DNA from: Corythucha ciliata
Taxonomy: Eukaryota > Arthropoda > Insecta > Hemiptera > Tingidae
DNA: 64,000 nt
Reading direction: 5' to 3'
Assembly (NCBI GenBank): GCA_038030265.1
Contig: CM075938.1
Coordinates: 54,615,189 to 54,679,188, forward strand
Below are positions 42,381 through 54,900 of this stretch, piece by piece; the first letter of the stretch is position 1, and every line of letters begins with the position of its first letter. The notes below the pieces were generated by a model. The model ran no database searches. It saw nothing but the letters and a program-made list of their open reading frames with translations, and was not told the origin of the DNA. Position numbers and translations under genes: made by a program.

Positions 42381-42769
42381 AACCCGAAATCCGTTAAAAC
42401 TAGTTTTGACTAGTTAATACTAGTTTGTTGTTGTTGTTTTTATTCTCCTTCTCCATCTTCTTCTTCTTCTTCTTCTTCTTCTTCTTTTTCTTTTTCTTCT
42501 TCTTCTTCTTCTTCTTCTTCTTGTTCTTCTTGTTCTTCTTCTTCTTATTCTTCTTCTTCTTCTTGTTCTTGTTCTTGTTCTTGTTCTTGTTCTTCTTCTT
42601 CTTCTTCTTCTTCTTGTTCTTGTTCTTGTTCTTGTTCTTGTTCTTGTTCTTCTTCTTCTTCTTCTTCTTCTTCTTCTTCTTCTTCTTCTTCCTGAATGAA
42701 GGTGGAAGAACAGAAGAAGAAGGAAACTAGTATTAACTAGTCAAAACTAGCGTTAACGGATTTCGGGTT
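42381..42769. mobile_element. Palindromic element whose loop is a CTT/GTT microsatellite
   Basis: Inverted ends AACCCGAAATCCGTTAA and TTAACGGATTTCGGGTT, each followed inward by ACTAGT-rich arms (TTTTGACTAGTTAATACTAG and its reverse). The 42437-42692 interior is TTC/TTG repeats with almost no interruption. A 101-codon Phe/Leu frame here is purely a by-product of the repeat. Confidence 0.75.
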
Positions 42770-42894
42770 CGGATATGGGCTTATTATTCATTCTACATAT
42801 ACATGTAATACACCTATATTTTTATTCAGGACAATACTTTTACAACCCACCTTCAAACTTCGCTCTTACGTTATGGCATGTCTAGATCCGATTT

Positions 42895-43160
42895 CGGAAT
42901 ATCCGTCCGCCATCCGGACATATTTTGCCCTAAGATTGCTCTTTCGCAACTTTCTTATGGAATTCGCACCCATGACAATAAAAACACTGGGGTCTAGTTG
43001 GTGCCAGCTTGATCAGTTAACTTAAAATCGGGTCCAAAATGGGGTTTTTCAAAGGTTTTGAGATCATTGGGTTACGGGTGTCACTTTCCATGTAATTTCG
43101 ACCAGGATCTTGCTGCATTCATAAATAATAAACCCATGTGAAGAATTTGCAGCGTTTTTC
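42895..43160 (+). repeat. Dispersed repeat, copy 2 (partner at 13.35-13.67 kb)
   Basis: Same order of words as copy 1, but with deletions between GATTGCTC and GGGGTCTAGTTGGTG. Confidence 0.6.
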
Positions 43161-43640
43161 TTTTTAATTAGCTAAATCTCAAAAAAAGTATAACTCGTTT
43201 CCTCGACTGTAAATCAGCTCGCTGGTGTAAGTTAACTGAGGCAAGAAAAATTCCATTCCTGTTTCCACAAAGCTGATGCTAATTTACCCTCTTCGCCAAT
43301 TTTTCCCAAATTTTTACTGTGAAAATCAACAAGGTGATGAGAAGTCGTCGAAATAAGTACCTTCATAATTATCTATTATTTATCCAAATTCCTTAGACTC
43401 TATCGTTAGCTTATTTCTACTTGTCTTGGAAGTCTATGGAGCCAAACAAAATGCTTCTTAGATCAGAGGCAGGCTGCTAAAACGAAATGGGAGGGGGGGG
43501 GGTCAAGTGGTAAAAACGTAGCAGCCAGGTGGTAAAATTGACTCTCACACCCCCCCCCCAAAATATTTGGCTACTTGCGCCCCTCCATACATCTTTCTCT
43601 AGGATTTTATCTTGGGAGGGGTTCTACCGTGAATCTCTCT
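43161..43640. other. Unassigned DNA with G and C runs
   Basis: Homopolymer G and C runs near 43490-43560 resemble subterminal parts of the hAT-like elements, but no termini are present. 43390-43460 contains GTCTATGGAGCCAAACAAA, a word also present in the MITE at 31.6 kb. Confidence 0.35.
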
Positions 43641-43649
43641 CTTTTTTTT

Positions 43650-45350
43650 TTCTGAGTTTTAGCCGCAATCAATCCTACTGCAGGAACCAAGAATAGGCTT
43701 TTTCTCAATTTTAGCCATGAATTAGCGATTTATCCTAATTTTTACCGCGTTATCCAAGTGTTTTTTTTTTTTTGTTTTGTTTTTTCAATTTTAGTCGTGA
43801 ATTATTTCTTCGTTTTAGACGCCAATCACAGCATTTCTTAAATATTAGCCGCGAATTAGCGGATTTTCTCTAATTGATGCACGATTTATAATTTTTCTCC
43901 GTTTCACGCGACGAATAAGTTCTTCTTGTCTATTTTAGCCACGATTTTTTTTTTTTAATTTTTAGCAGCGTATGAGCTCATCGCCTAAATTTTAGAAGGA
44001 AATCAGCGGTTTGTCTTAGTTTTAGCCACGAGTTACTAACGTTTTAATTGCAAATTAGACGACCCTTGTCTTAGGACTTTTCAAGGGATTACTCCCCCCT
44101 CACCGCACCACCCTAGTCACCATGCAGTGAATTCGAGGGAGTGGGGAGGCTGAAAATCCGAGAAAGCGAAAAGGCGAGAAGGCTGAAAGTTCCGAGAAAA
44201 AATTGCTCCCAGGGTGGGATTCGAACCCACGACCTCCTAGTTTCGCGCCAGGCGCTCTGCCACTGAGCTAGCCTGAGAGGCTTACGCTAAGAGCGAACCC
44301 CACCAGAGAGAAACTCCCTCTCGGAACTCAAACGCACGAATCGGGTCAGTGCGTGTTTTACAATTGTTCTTTTTTCTTTATGTGTCCCAGCAATTAATTA
44401 ATTGCAAATTAGACGACCCTTGTCTTAGGACTTTTCAAGGGATTACTCCCCCCTCACCGCTAACGTCGAACTAACGTTTTATTCCTTCAATTTACATCTT
44501 TATAGCCATGCGAATTAGGGGTTATGACCATTTTAGCCGCAAGTTACCACGTTTCCTCAATTCTAGCTGTGAATTAGCGTTTTTGTTTTCTAAATTTTAG
44601 CTGAGAATCTTATTTCCGAATTTTAGCTGCGAATTATTCCTTAATTTCACCTGTGAATCACCGCTTTTACTCAATTTCAGCTCTGAGCGCCTTTTGTAAT
44701 ATTGGCCGCGAAATAACGCATTTTCCCAATTTCCGCCGGGAATTAGCGGTTGCACCAAGTATTGGCTGTGAACAAGCGGGAATACTAAATATATCCTTGA
44801 ATTAGCGTTTTTTTCAATTTTAGCTTCACATTAGCGCTTGATTCTATTTGTGCCGAGAATTAGCGTTTTTCTCTATTTTAGTTTTTGCAGCTCATAAGCG
44901 CTTTCTGCCAAAATTAGCCACGAATTTAAGATTTAATTAGAGAGATTTTGCAAACAGTTCCGCTAGCGCTAACGTTGAGGCTATTCACGTTACAACCAAC
45001 AAAATGTTTACTACCCTAGCAACGACACAAATTAACTTCTGCGTTTACGGGGCTGGTTGCAAAATCTCTCTAAATTATCTTTATTTTAGCTGCAAATAAG
45101 CGTTTGTCATCAATTTTAGGCGGGAATTAGCGGTTTGTCTCAGTTTCTGCGGGGTTTCTATCACATGTATCCGTGAAAATAGCGTTTCTTTCAATATTAT
45201 AGCCGTGAATTAGCTGATTTTCTCAAATTGCTCCGCAAATGGGCGTATTTATCCATTCTATTATAGCAGATTTTCTCAGTTTTAGCCGCGAATGAGAAGG
45301 CTTTCGCAATATTTACCGTGAATTAGCGTTTTTCACAATTTTCGTCGCAT
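43650..45350 (-). repeat. 30-bp satellite block, minus orientation
   Basis: Dozens of degenerate units of the TTTTAGCCGCGAATTAGCG type, interrupted by a tRNA-like insert at 44.1-44.4 kb and a short inverted stretch (GAGAGATTTTGCAAAC / GGTTGCAAAATCTCTC) near 44940-45070 that is a small snapback element. Confidence 0.7.
44045..44460 (-). mobile_element. tRNA-derived insert between identical 62-bp direct repeats
   Basis: 44045-44106 and 44399-44460 are identical (TAATTGCAAATTAGACGACC to CCCCCTCACCGC). Between them the minus strand has a tRNA-like unit at 44277-44206: TAGCTCAGTGG (A box), a five-pair anticodon stem, and GTGGGTTCGAATCCCAC (perfect T arm). The acceptor stem pairs poorly and position 33 is not T, so it is a SINE head or tRNA pseudogene. 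Sixty-two bp is too long for a normal target duplication. Confidence 0.65.
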
Positions 45351-45930
45351 ACTAGTGTTTTTTTTTTTCATAAATCCAAGCCGGGCCCTGAGTTTCAAGC
45401 AATTTCACGGCCATAATTTAGAAAAAGCGCTTATTTTCACAGTTCTTCTTGTGATTTCGTTGATTTTGGCCTGTTTTCCAGGGCCCTTTGAATATTCTTG
45501 CGTGGGCAGCGGCCACGTTTTCGTCAGCCCGGATGTCCTCTTCTAGGAGAGTAGCCTCGACGCAGGCGGACCTCGCATCCCCACCGTGTAGTAGAGGAAT
45601 TTGGACGAAACCAAGGACAACGTGAAACGGTCAGTTTAGGGCACTTTGTGAGAAGGGGGGGAGGGGCTGACGCTTCCTTGAGGGTGATTTGGCCGAAATA
45701 GCCTGTAGTTCTCAATTCAGCATTGTTGGAGGGACTCATATCATTTCCACAAAAGCTCGAAGTCGTTAAAACAACACATGACCACTTCCTAGGGGGAAAT
45801 TCCTCCTATAAAATCACTTTCCTTAATAAAATTACTCTTAACAACAATAACTCCAGCAACTTCAAAAGATACAGCTTTATTTTTATCACAGAACTCTTTT
45901 CTGGTAGTACGTTGTATCACAGTAAAACTG

Positions 45931-45936
45931 TTTATT
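45931..45936 (-). terminator. Polyadenylation signal of lama
   Basis: AATAAA on the minus strand, about 39 bases after the TGA stop at 45977-45975, giving a short 3' UTR. Confidence 0.6.
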
Positions 45937-45974
45937 TCATATGAACAAGACTGTACCCTTAAGACAACAAGGAG

Positions 45975-48900
45975 TCACCAAAACCAAGTCAATTGAACGT
46001 GTGGAAAATCCCACAGGTCCACTTGACCAAAGTGTGGTATGAAACGATCGAGCAAACTTGACGACCATTGAAACGGAGTAATGACGAGGTTGGTTGTTTG
46101 CGACGACGGTGGGCCGGCAGTTGCCGAGAAACCGTCCGATCCGGTCGATATTTTAAGGTCGATAAAGCCGCTGTACTCTTTGGCAATTTCATCGTCGTCA
46201 TCACTGTCAACTTGGCCATTGGAGCGTCCAACGTCGAGGGGTAGGCGAACGATTTTTGAATCAGACGAGCCGGAATCGTCATTGAGGGCTGCGATGTCAC
46301 CTCGGCCGAGAAGAGCGTACTGAGGACTTGACGCGAGTTTTAATACGTCACTGGCGCTGTAATGTTCGTTACTGATGACATGAGGTCTTCCTTGACGCGG
46401 TTCAGGTGTCGCACGGCAGAAGAATTTGAATCATATCCCGTTAAGACTTGCGTTTCCTATTAAAAGAAAAAAAAATCGTTAATTCGTTTGTTAATTCATT
46501 TCGGAATTAAAATTTACCTCGAAATTAGGAACCCCGAAATTGAACCAATATCCACGCCTCTTCCATTCATTCGTTTGATCTTTCGCCACAGTGGACCCCA
46601 CAACTTGGTCCACTACCCATAATTTAACATCGGGTTTTGAACAGTCAACAACCAGCCACTGCTTGCACCCAGTACCACTGTTGCGCATGCCCAAGAATGA
46701 GCGCCATTTTTTTGCCGAATGCGCCAGTCTATTAGCGGCGAGAACGCGCGGACCCATAAAAACCTGGATAATAATAATAATAAAAAAAAGAAATCATTCA
46801 CCGTGGGAGAGGGGTCTCGAGTAAAAAGTTGAACGAACCTCGCTAAAATTAACATTTTGCCACAGATCTCTGTTAAAATTTTTGATGTCGGTACCGACGA
46901 CTGTCATTTTATTCGCGCCGTCGATTTGATAAAAATCGTCCTGTGAGTGAATAGCAGCTGGATAGGACGAGAATAAAAGTGATTGTCCCGGTACCAGAGA
47001 ACTTTGCAGCTCGTTTTTGTAATGATATCTAAAAATGTATCTTTTTTGAATCCTCAGCATTTGACTGTAACTAAATTATGATTTGTCTTTATTACTAAAG
47101 CTCTCGTGTGACTGTTGCAGTAATTCGAAAAATTGTCGATTTGTCATCGTTTATACTTACTATCCGGCAGATTGATGGGCGACTAAAAATTTATCAGATG
47201 ATAAATATTTTAAAATGGCCAGTGATACGGATGGTTTGGACGGGTCGAGGCTTCTCGAGGCGTTGGCAATGTCCTCTATGTCTTTCAGGTCGTTAATATG
47301 GTTCATCCATCTGAAAAAAGATCTCAATGCATTAAGTAAATTAACTGTAACGTTTTTTTTCCCCACTACAATTTGAAAAACCTTAAAACTTACGTCCTTT
47401 TTTCCTATGAAAGCAGAAAAAAGGGTTAATTTTTGAAAATAAGAACAAAGGACTCATGCTATGTCACACAGTCAGGTACGAGGTAGAAAGGTACTCACAG
47501 AAAATCAGTTTTGGTTAGCTCTTTGACGTCCTTTCTGCTTCTTTGAACGCCGATTTTCCATCCTTCGTACATCCCTTCTAGTTGTTGATAAAATAACTCC
47601 ACCTGCAGGTTTTCAAACAGAACGGCAGTTCTGACGATCAATTGTCCAAACATTGCTCATTTTTAGCAAACCGGGTGGTGGTGGGAGGCGGGGGGCGGAG
47701 TGAGCATTTTTGTTATTTATTGTGTTTATCCCCTTTTACCTGATGCCAGTACGGATTTCTCCACTCGCTTTTCGCCATTTGTCTCACAGCCGTCTCACTC
47801 TCTTCCAAAGCCGCTTGAACTTTTGAACAAAATTCCTCGCGACCCTTACAAGTCGACTGCACAGTGTTCTGCCAGTGCCAGTAGATCAGTTGCCAACAGA
47901 GAGTTCCTTCGAGCATGCCAGCGCCGTACGCTTGCATCCAGTCCGCATAGTTTTCCTGTGTTTCAATTTCAATCGCCGCCCACCTGTTGAAAACAAAAAA
48001 AAAAAACGGGCGTTTAAATATTGAACATCGTCGGTAAACAAAAATAAATAAAGAAGAGCCCACTTTACCCGTTCTGAGAATAGTCAGGCCTGTAGTAAGC
48101 TCGAGCGAGACCTTTTTTGATTGATTTAGGGTCGTTGTTCTGACCCCAGTAGTCGATTCTGAAACCTGTTTCTGGTCCCCAATTGATCGTCGCGGCGTAA
48201 TTTCCATCGTAAACAATTCTGAAATAATTGAAAACGAATTATTATTCCGACGATTTTTCAAATACCTTGTAAAAAGAAGAGTTTTGGACCAACCAGGATC
48301 TACTATAGTGTTAAATTGTTAGTTTTTACCATCAGGAGGCGATCTCTAACTAAATCTGTGCGTGAGGGGAAGAGAGGGCCTGCCAAGCCAGATATTTTAC
48401 TCCAAAACTGACAATGTCACACTGTAACTAAAGTTTTTCCCAAACTGGATGATTTTAGGCCAAAATAGACGACTCTGCCATGAAAACCGGCGCTTTCACC
48501 ATAAAACTGACGAATTCCTCCCAAATGGGTTGTTGAAGTTGTTGTTCTCGCTCTGAAGTAGAACTGTCTTGAGTACTGGGAGATGGAAGTCCTACCATAG
48601 CAGGAGGGTTCGGGACAGCAGGAGTCGACAATCTGGGGACGTTGAGGCGAGGTTTAGCAGAGGCGAGAAGATCGAAGCTGACTTTCTTCTTTGGTTTTGG
48701 TACAAGAGTCGATCTCAACTGGTCGATGTGACGTTTTAATACTCTTCCAGAGTCAAGCATTACTAGATAATGACGTTGGCCAAGCTTCTCTTTAATTACA
48801 CCCAATTCCCAAGTTTCTTTGTTATTTACGAAAACTCTTATTTGAATCGTCTCCCCCTTTTGAAATTGACGCGTGCGGCTAGAAATTTGTTTCCGAGATG

Positions 48901-51900
48901 TTTTCAGTGGGGATGGAAAAATTGCGTCGAGTCGAATGTGCATTGGTCGGTTAAAGGCAAATTGACAGACATAAAAGATCAATGGTTTATATCCTCTGCT
49001 TTCGCTCGCTGGGCTTAATTTGAAATACTCCTAATTGTTACCAAATGTACGTGTTCTCAATTCTCAATAGTGGCCCATACACGTGCAGATAATTCTGACA
49101 GATTTGATCGGCCGATATTTTCAACAGATATCGTTAACGTACAAAAGTTATCTGCGACCGATATCTGTCTGTCTGTGCGATCAAATCTGCCCGTTAGTGG
49201 GGGCACATCTGGCAGATTGAGATCTGCCGCGGAAAAAAATCTGACAGATTTCATTTATCGGTCGGGTTCGAACGATATTTGAGATCGGTGGCAGATATGA
49301 AGTTAGAAAACTAGTAGAGGGAGCAAAAAGCTTGACCCATTCATATGATTAAAATAGTAGAAAATACATGTTCAGTGAAGTTCCAGTGGTTAAAATCGTT
49401 GCGTTAAGGGTCGACGCCCGATTCGAAATCGGCCGATTTATGTCTGCCAGATATCCCTCATAAGAAATCGGTTGACTAGTGGGGGACCACAGACCACATC
49501 TGGCGGATTTGAACTCCCACCGATATCGGTTGGCCGATCACGGTTGATCTGTCGTCATTTCTGGCCCACTAACGAGCAAATTTTCACCACCAATATCTGT
49601 CAAAAACATGAAATCTGCCGCAGATATCTGCTCGTGTATGCCCACCTATTGAGTAGTTCGGGAATACTTCATCCTATACAGGGTGTTCATGAATTACCTG
49701 GACAGAAGAAAACCAGTTATGGGGCATGGGGGGGGGGAGTTTTTGGAAATTCCGCCTTGTTTCCGAGATATCACACATTTTATGATTTTTTCACGAATTC
49801 CCTTTTTTCCCACTTAAATGCTTGCCATATGCTTATAAAATGGTATTATCCCAAAACTAATCAGATCATTGGAAAGAGCACAAAATTTCCTATAAAATGT
49901 GTCCACTTTCGGGTGAAAATTATTTTCGTAACACTCGTGAGAGCAGCCGATTTACCAAAGAAACTGGTGGCTCACATTTCCATACACTTTTCCTACGCGA
50001 TTTTCACCTCTTCGTCATAGGGAAGAAAAAATTTGAAATCAGTGTAAAAACGTCCTCATTTTGTAAGCTTTCCAATGATGTGCAAAGGTTCATAGTTACA
50101 CCATTTTTCCGTTGAGATATGAGCAATAAACTTGAAAAATCCAGCCAGGAAACGTGAAATTCATGCATTTCTTCGATAATATTTTATTACACAAGGAGAC
50201 ATTTTTTTCTTCTTTTATTTTATTTGTGGCTCAATTATTCTCTTTCATCTTCTTAGTCAATAATTTAAGTTCCTCTCCCTTCCGAAAGAGACCCCCACCC
50301 CCACTCATATGAGTGCCTAAGTAATTATTCCAGGGGGAGGGGGGGATGAGTTTACGAATCGAGCGTAAATTATTAATTAAGAAGATAAAAGATCAATAAT
50401 TAAGTCTAAAAAAATAAATAAAATAAGAAAACGATAGTTCCTTCGGTTATAATGGTAATGAAAAAATGCTTGAATTCCTCGTTTTCTGACTGAGATTTTT
50501 CAAGTTTTTTACTTATATTTCAACGGAAAAATACTGTAAGTGTAAACTTTTACACATCGTTGGAAAGCTTATAAAATAAGGAAGTTTTTCCACTGATTTC
50601 AAATTTTTTCTTCCCTATGGCGAAGAGGTGAAAATCGCATCGGAAAAGTGTATGGAAATGTGAGCCACCAGTTTCTTTGGTAAATCGGCTGCTCTCACGA
50701 GTGTTACGAAGGTAATTTTCACCCGAAAGTGAACACATTTCAAAGGAAATTTTGTGCTCTTTCCAATGAGCTGATTAGTTTTAGGCTAGTATCATTTTAT
50801 GAGGGTATGGCAAGCATCTAAGTGGGAAAAAAGGGAATTAATGAAAAAATCATAAAATGTGTGATATCTCGGAAACAAGGCGGAATTTCAAAAAACTCCA
50901 AATAGTCATTTCGATGGCAAATGATGTGCCCCATAACTGGTTTTCTTCTGTCCAGCTAATTCATGAACACCCTGTATATTAGGAGGGGCAAGGATATTGT
51001 GGTGTGGTTACGTGGTTTTTTCCACTTGGCCACACCTCGTGATTCTTAAATTTGGGTTTGCTCGGCTCAAAGGAAATAAACTAACAACAGTTTATGAAAT
51101 TTATTAACGAACTTCTTTATTGAACGATAGCTGAAATTTTGATCAAGGTGGGGCGTCTTAAGCCGAGAGGAGAGTCAAATTGACTAACCTCTGTGTTTTC
51201 TTCTTCCGGCTTCCTTTGATTTAATGCCACTGATTGAGGGGTAGGGTAGGTGTATGTAAGATGTAAGTGTATGTGACTTGTGTAAATGAGGTGACTGGGG
51301 ATGTTGACGAGTGGACGGCGAGCAAGGCGGGCTTCTCCGCGACTTCTCGGTGAACACATTTTCTGATTCTGGCCGCGTGAGTCAGGCCGTTTTCTTCTGA
51401 TGTGGTGTAAGTTGACGGTGTACACTTTCTGTGTCACTTGTCGTGTGACTTCCGTGTTCTGGTATCACTAGAGGTCCTCCTTGCCCCCGTGAAAGTTTAC
51501 TCTTTCTTTTCTTGTCTATTTTGATTCCCGATCTTAGACTGACTGACTTTTTGGTATGTTTTTTTCTTTTTTTTTTTTGTTTACTCTGTTTTTATCCCCA
51601 CCTCTCAATCATATGAGGAGGGGATCGTTATTTTTTTATAATTTTGAAGGGCTAATTTTGACAGGTGTCAGCCTCGTCACAATATCCTTTGCAATATTTC
51701 TGAATTTTTTTTTACTAATTGTATATTCCTATTATTTACAGAATACACTTTCAGCACGATAAATGTGAGATCTGTGGGTGTTTACTTCCCGCAGTGTTTT
51801 CTATTTCTTGTTGCCGATCTTATGAGGTAAGAAACGGTTTTTCATAACTACTCAGTATATTTCATTGACGAGATTACATTATATTTTCTGTTTTAACCAT

Positions 51901-54900
51901 TAGGTGCACCGTTTGGATAACGTTTTAGAGGAATGAGCGGATCCAATTGATTGGTTGGAACGTCAGCTATGCTATGATCTTCACTTCGAAGACCAACACT
52001 TCATGCCTCCAACTCAACACGGAGGGAAACCGCTGCTTTTTAATTACGTTATTCCTATACTTTAAGCTCTACTTTAAGCAGTTTCAGTGCTAGTATTAGC
52101 CGTCATCAACCCACGTCCACTGATGTGAACCACGGGGAAGACCCTGGTATCACTGGTATCCTCCTGTATCACCTTCTCCTTCAGATCATCAATTCAAAAT
52201 TCATTGCTTCCTCAGGGACTTCTGTTTGTAAATTACAGAGGAATAGTATTCCTTTATAGTGCGTCAAAAATTGATTATGCGATTCATCCCACTTCTACTC
52301 CAAGCTCTATGATTGGGCGCTAATTACTATCTATTTTTTTTTTTTTTTTTTCTTGAGGGTACGGACTCGGATCTACCGAGCCCGCTGGCGCCTAAGCTCG
52401 TGTGGCTCTTACACCATACCCTATAACTCCATCAGCTGTGCACTTCACACCCGTACTACGCAGGCGTTTCGGTCGATGCGCGGTTTGTCATACGCACACC
52501 GCCGAGAACGCCCACACGAAGCCGAGTGAGCCGCTGGGTTACGAAGCGAGTATTGTATCCATTACACCATCGAGGCGCTCCGTACCATCATATACGCCAT
52601 CACTTCTGCTTGTGCGAGCAATACTCTTTTTTTTGTCTATCTGGCTATACTTTTGGTGTCCTCGGTTCCCTCCTTTCCTCATTAAATTCACGTGATTCTT
52701 CTCAGCCATCGACTTCATCCACTGATAATTCAGCCAATTAATCCGTTCGTCTTTCTAATTGCCTAAAGTACAAGGAACTAGCAAGATTTCAATGTTGAAA
52801 CTCCTTCACTAAAAAGTTGAGAAAAAAAAAAAAACGCGTAAGTTTGGCTCTGGGTAACTCACCAATATGATTGTTCCATGAATTTGAATTCATCAGGTTT
52901 TTCACTGTGGTCTGAAATTGTTCTGAGCACGAAAGACGGATTTTCCTTTGCAAGACGGAACCTTCCATTGCAACTGGGCTAAATTGGTAGGGAATTCGTC
53001 GCTGAGAGACAGGGAGAGGGGCAACCGAAGAGTGTAAACGGCGAGGAGAGTCCTTAACAATTATTTGTATTTATTCAATTTTTTCGTTGGGGGGGGGGGG
53101 CAGGAGCAGATTACGTTTGGCGTTTACCCGACGTTTTGGGGGTTGACCAGCTGTATGCATAATATTTTTAAGATTGCGCCGGCGCCGGGGGGGGGGGGTC
53201 TCTCAAAAATTCGAAAGCCTCTCTTAAATTGAAAAACCAACAGTCCGCCTCCGGGAACCAAAATACCATGTTATGTACGTAAAACTCACCTCCAGACCGC
53301 AATTAATTGTTTCCTCCGCAACCTCATAACAAGGCGACTTACAATACCTATAATTTTGTAAAATATTGAATAATGAAAGCCGTGATTCGTAATCCCCCCT
53401 CCTAATGACGCCTTTTCACCCCTTTCTCAGAGCTGTTCTGTTGTTCTTAAGACGTTCTTGTTGAGATCGTTGCAATGTCTATTCTTAATTCTCTTGAAAA
53501 CCCTCTAAGTACTTTTCCAATTATAAATCTAGTAGTCTTAAATAAAATAGACGTATACTTCTAAAGACTATACTAGAGGTCCAAGCTCATGTCCAACTTT
53601 CCTCTTTGTACAGAGAGGTTCATTCATGACTCGTCCCTTCGACTAGAGTAAATACCAGATCGGGGTGGTAAGAGTCGCACAAAGCAATACACTGACAAGC
53701 GTATTATAATTTAATATGAATCTACTATGTATATTTTCTTGAAAGCCTATTTTTCTGGTGAATCAGAAAGGGGTGGGGTTGTCGCAAGCTTCGCATTATA
53801 CGACAGGTTAATGTTAAATCCACAATATTTCTGTCATATTTTCTGGGTAATCTCAAGTCTTACTCATTCCCAGGTGGGGAATTCGATATAATAGGTATAG
53901 GTCTGACTCAAGCCAGGTTTTAAAAGAATGAGAGACACCATGAAAAATATAATTTTCCTCCTGTAAATATGCTATCAAGTCGTTAGGTAGTTTTAGATAC
54001 TCAAACTGAACTGTGAATAGTTATTCAGAGTTATTTTACTATGCGAGCTATACAAACAACACAATTTTACTCACTTTGCTGCAATATACCACAACCCATT
54101 ACTACTTGTAAACCGAATTTTTCCACCTGCTATTCTGTAATTTGTATACGGATTCTCATGTTCTCACATCCTATGATGCTTCATGAAGTATTCCTCTTTC
54201 ATAAACCATAAAACTTGATCGATGTACCCTGAAAACGACTTGAAGTATCAACGAAGAAAATAAAATAAATTAATCCAATTTGACTTCCTGCCTTTTTTAT
54301 TTTTGAACTTGGAGCTTCGCGTCAAAAAATCCAGAGGAGGAGTGAAAATTAAACAAAGTACCATGGAAACAAAATTTGGATGAAGAAGGAAGGGGGAAGT
54401 GAAGCCAACCTTCCCATTTCCCCCCGAGAAGCTACCTTCCCTTGGCTTCGAAAATTTAGCGAAGTTTCCCTTCTTTACGACAGTAGGTATAGTTATTATT
54501 CTATGGTAAAGGCCTTATAGTTTCCTCGAGCCACGTTTTGATCCTTCTATGCCACTGAAGCTGAACTGGGGCCTGATTCACTAACTTTTGTCATCATTGC
54601 TTTTTTCAAAAATCATATGTTTCCGTTCAGTTTTCTCAGTTTCATGAATGAGATTTCAGTGTTTCTTCCAAAGCAACGTTTCCATTTCGTTAGAGAATAA
54701 GGCCCCTGACTTCCATGTGTGGCTAAGGGGCGGTTTTGTTACATGTGCGTCCGGACGGGTCAGAAAAACCTATAGAATTTACCTCGAGAATTATTCTATC
54801 TCCAGCCGAAGTAAACTATTCCATGATTCACAAAGAAGCTTTAGCAATATACTGGGAACTAAGAAGTTTTATCAATATTTATTGGGAAATAAGTTTAGTT

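Noticed and set aside
42425..42730. 101-codon Phe/Leu-rich open frame
   Set aside because: It is the translation of a TTC/TTG microsatellite and has no protein meaning.
44206..44277. Functional tRNA gene
   Set aside because: The anticodon and T arms fold, but the acceptor stem does not and position 33 is not T; it is more likely a SINE head or pseudogene.
52860..53345. Treating the two exon-like segments as lama exons
   Set aside because: Lama exon 1 and exon 2 join in phase and match the family without them, and the segments are not phase-compatible with each other in their best frames.
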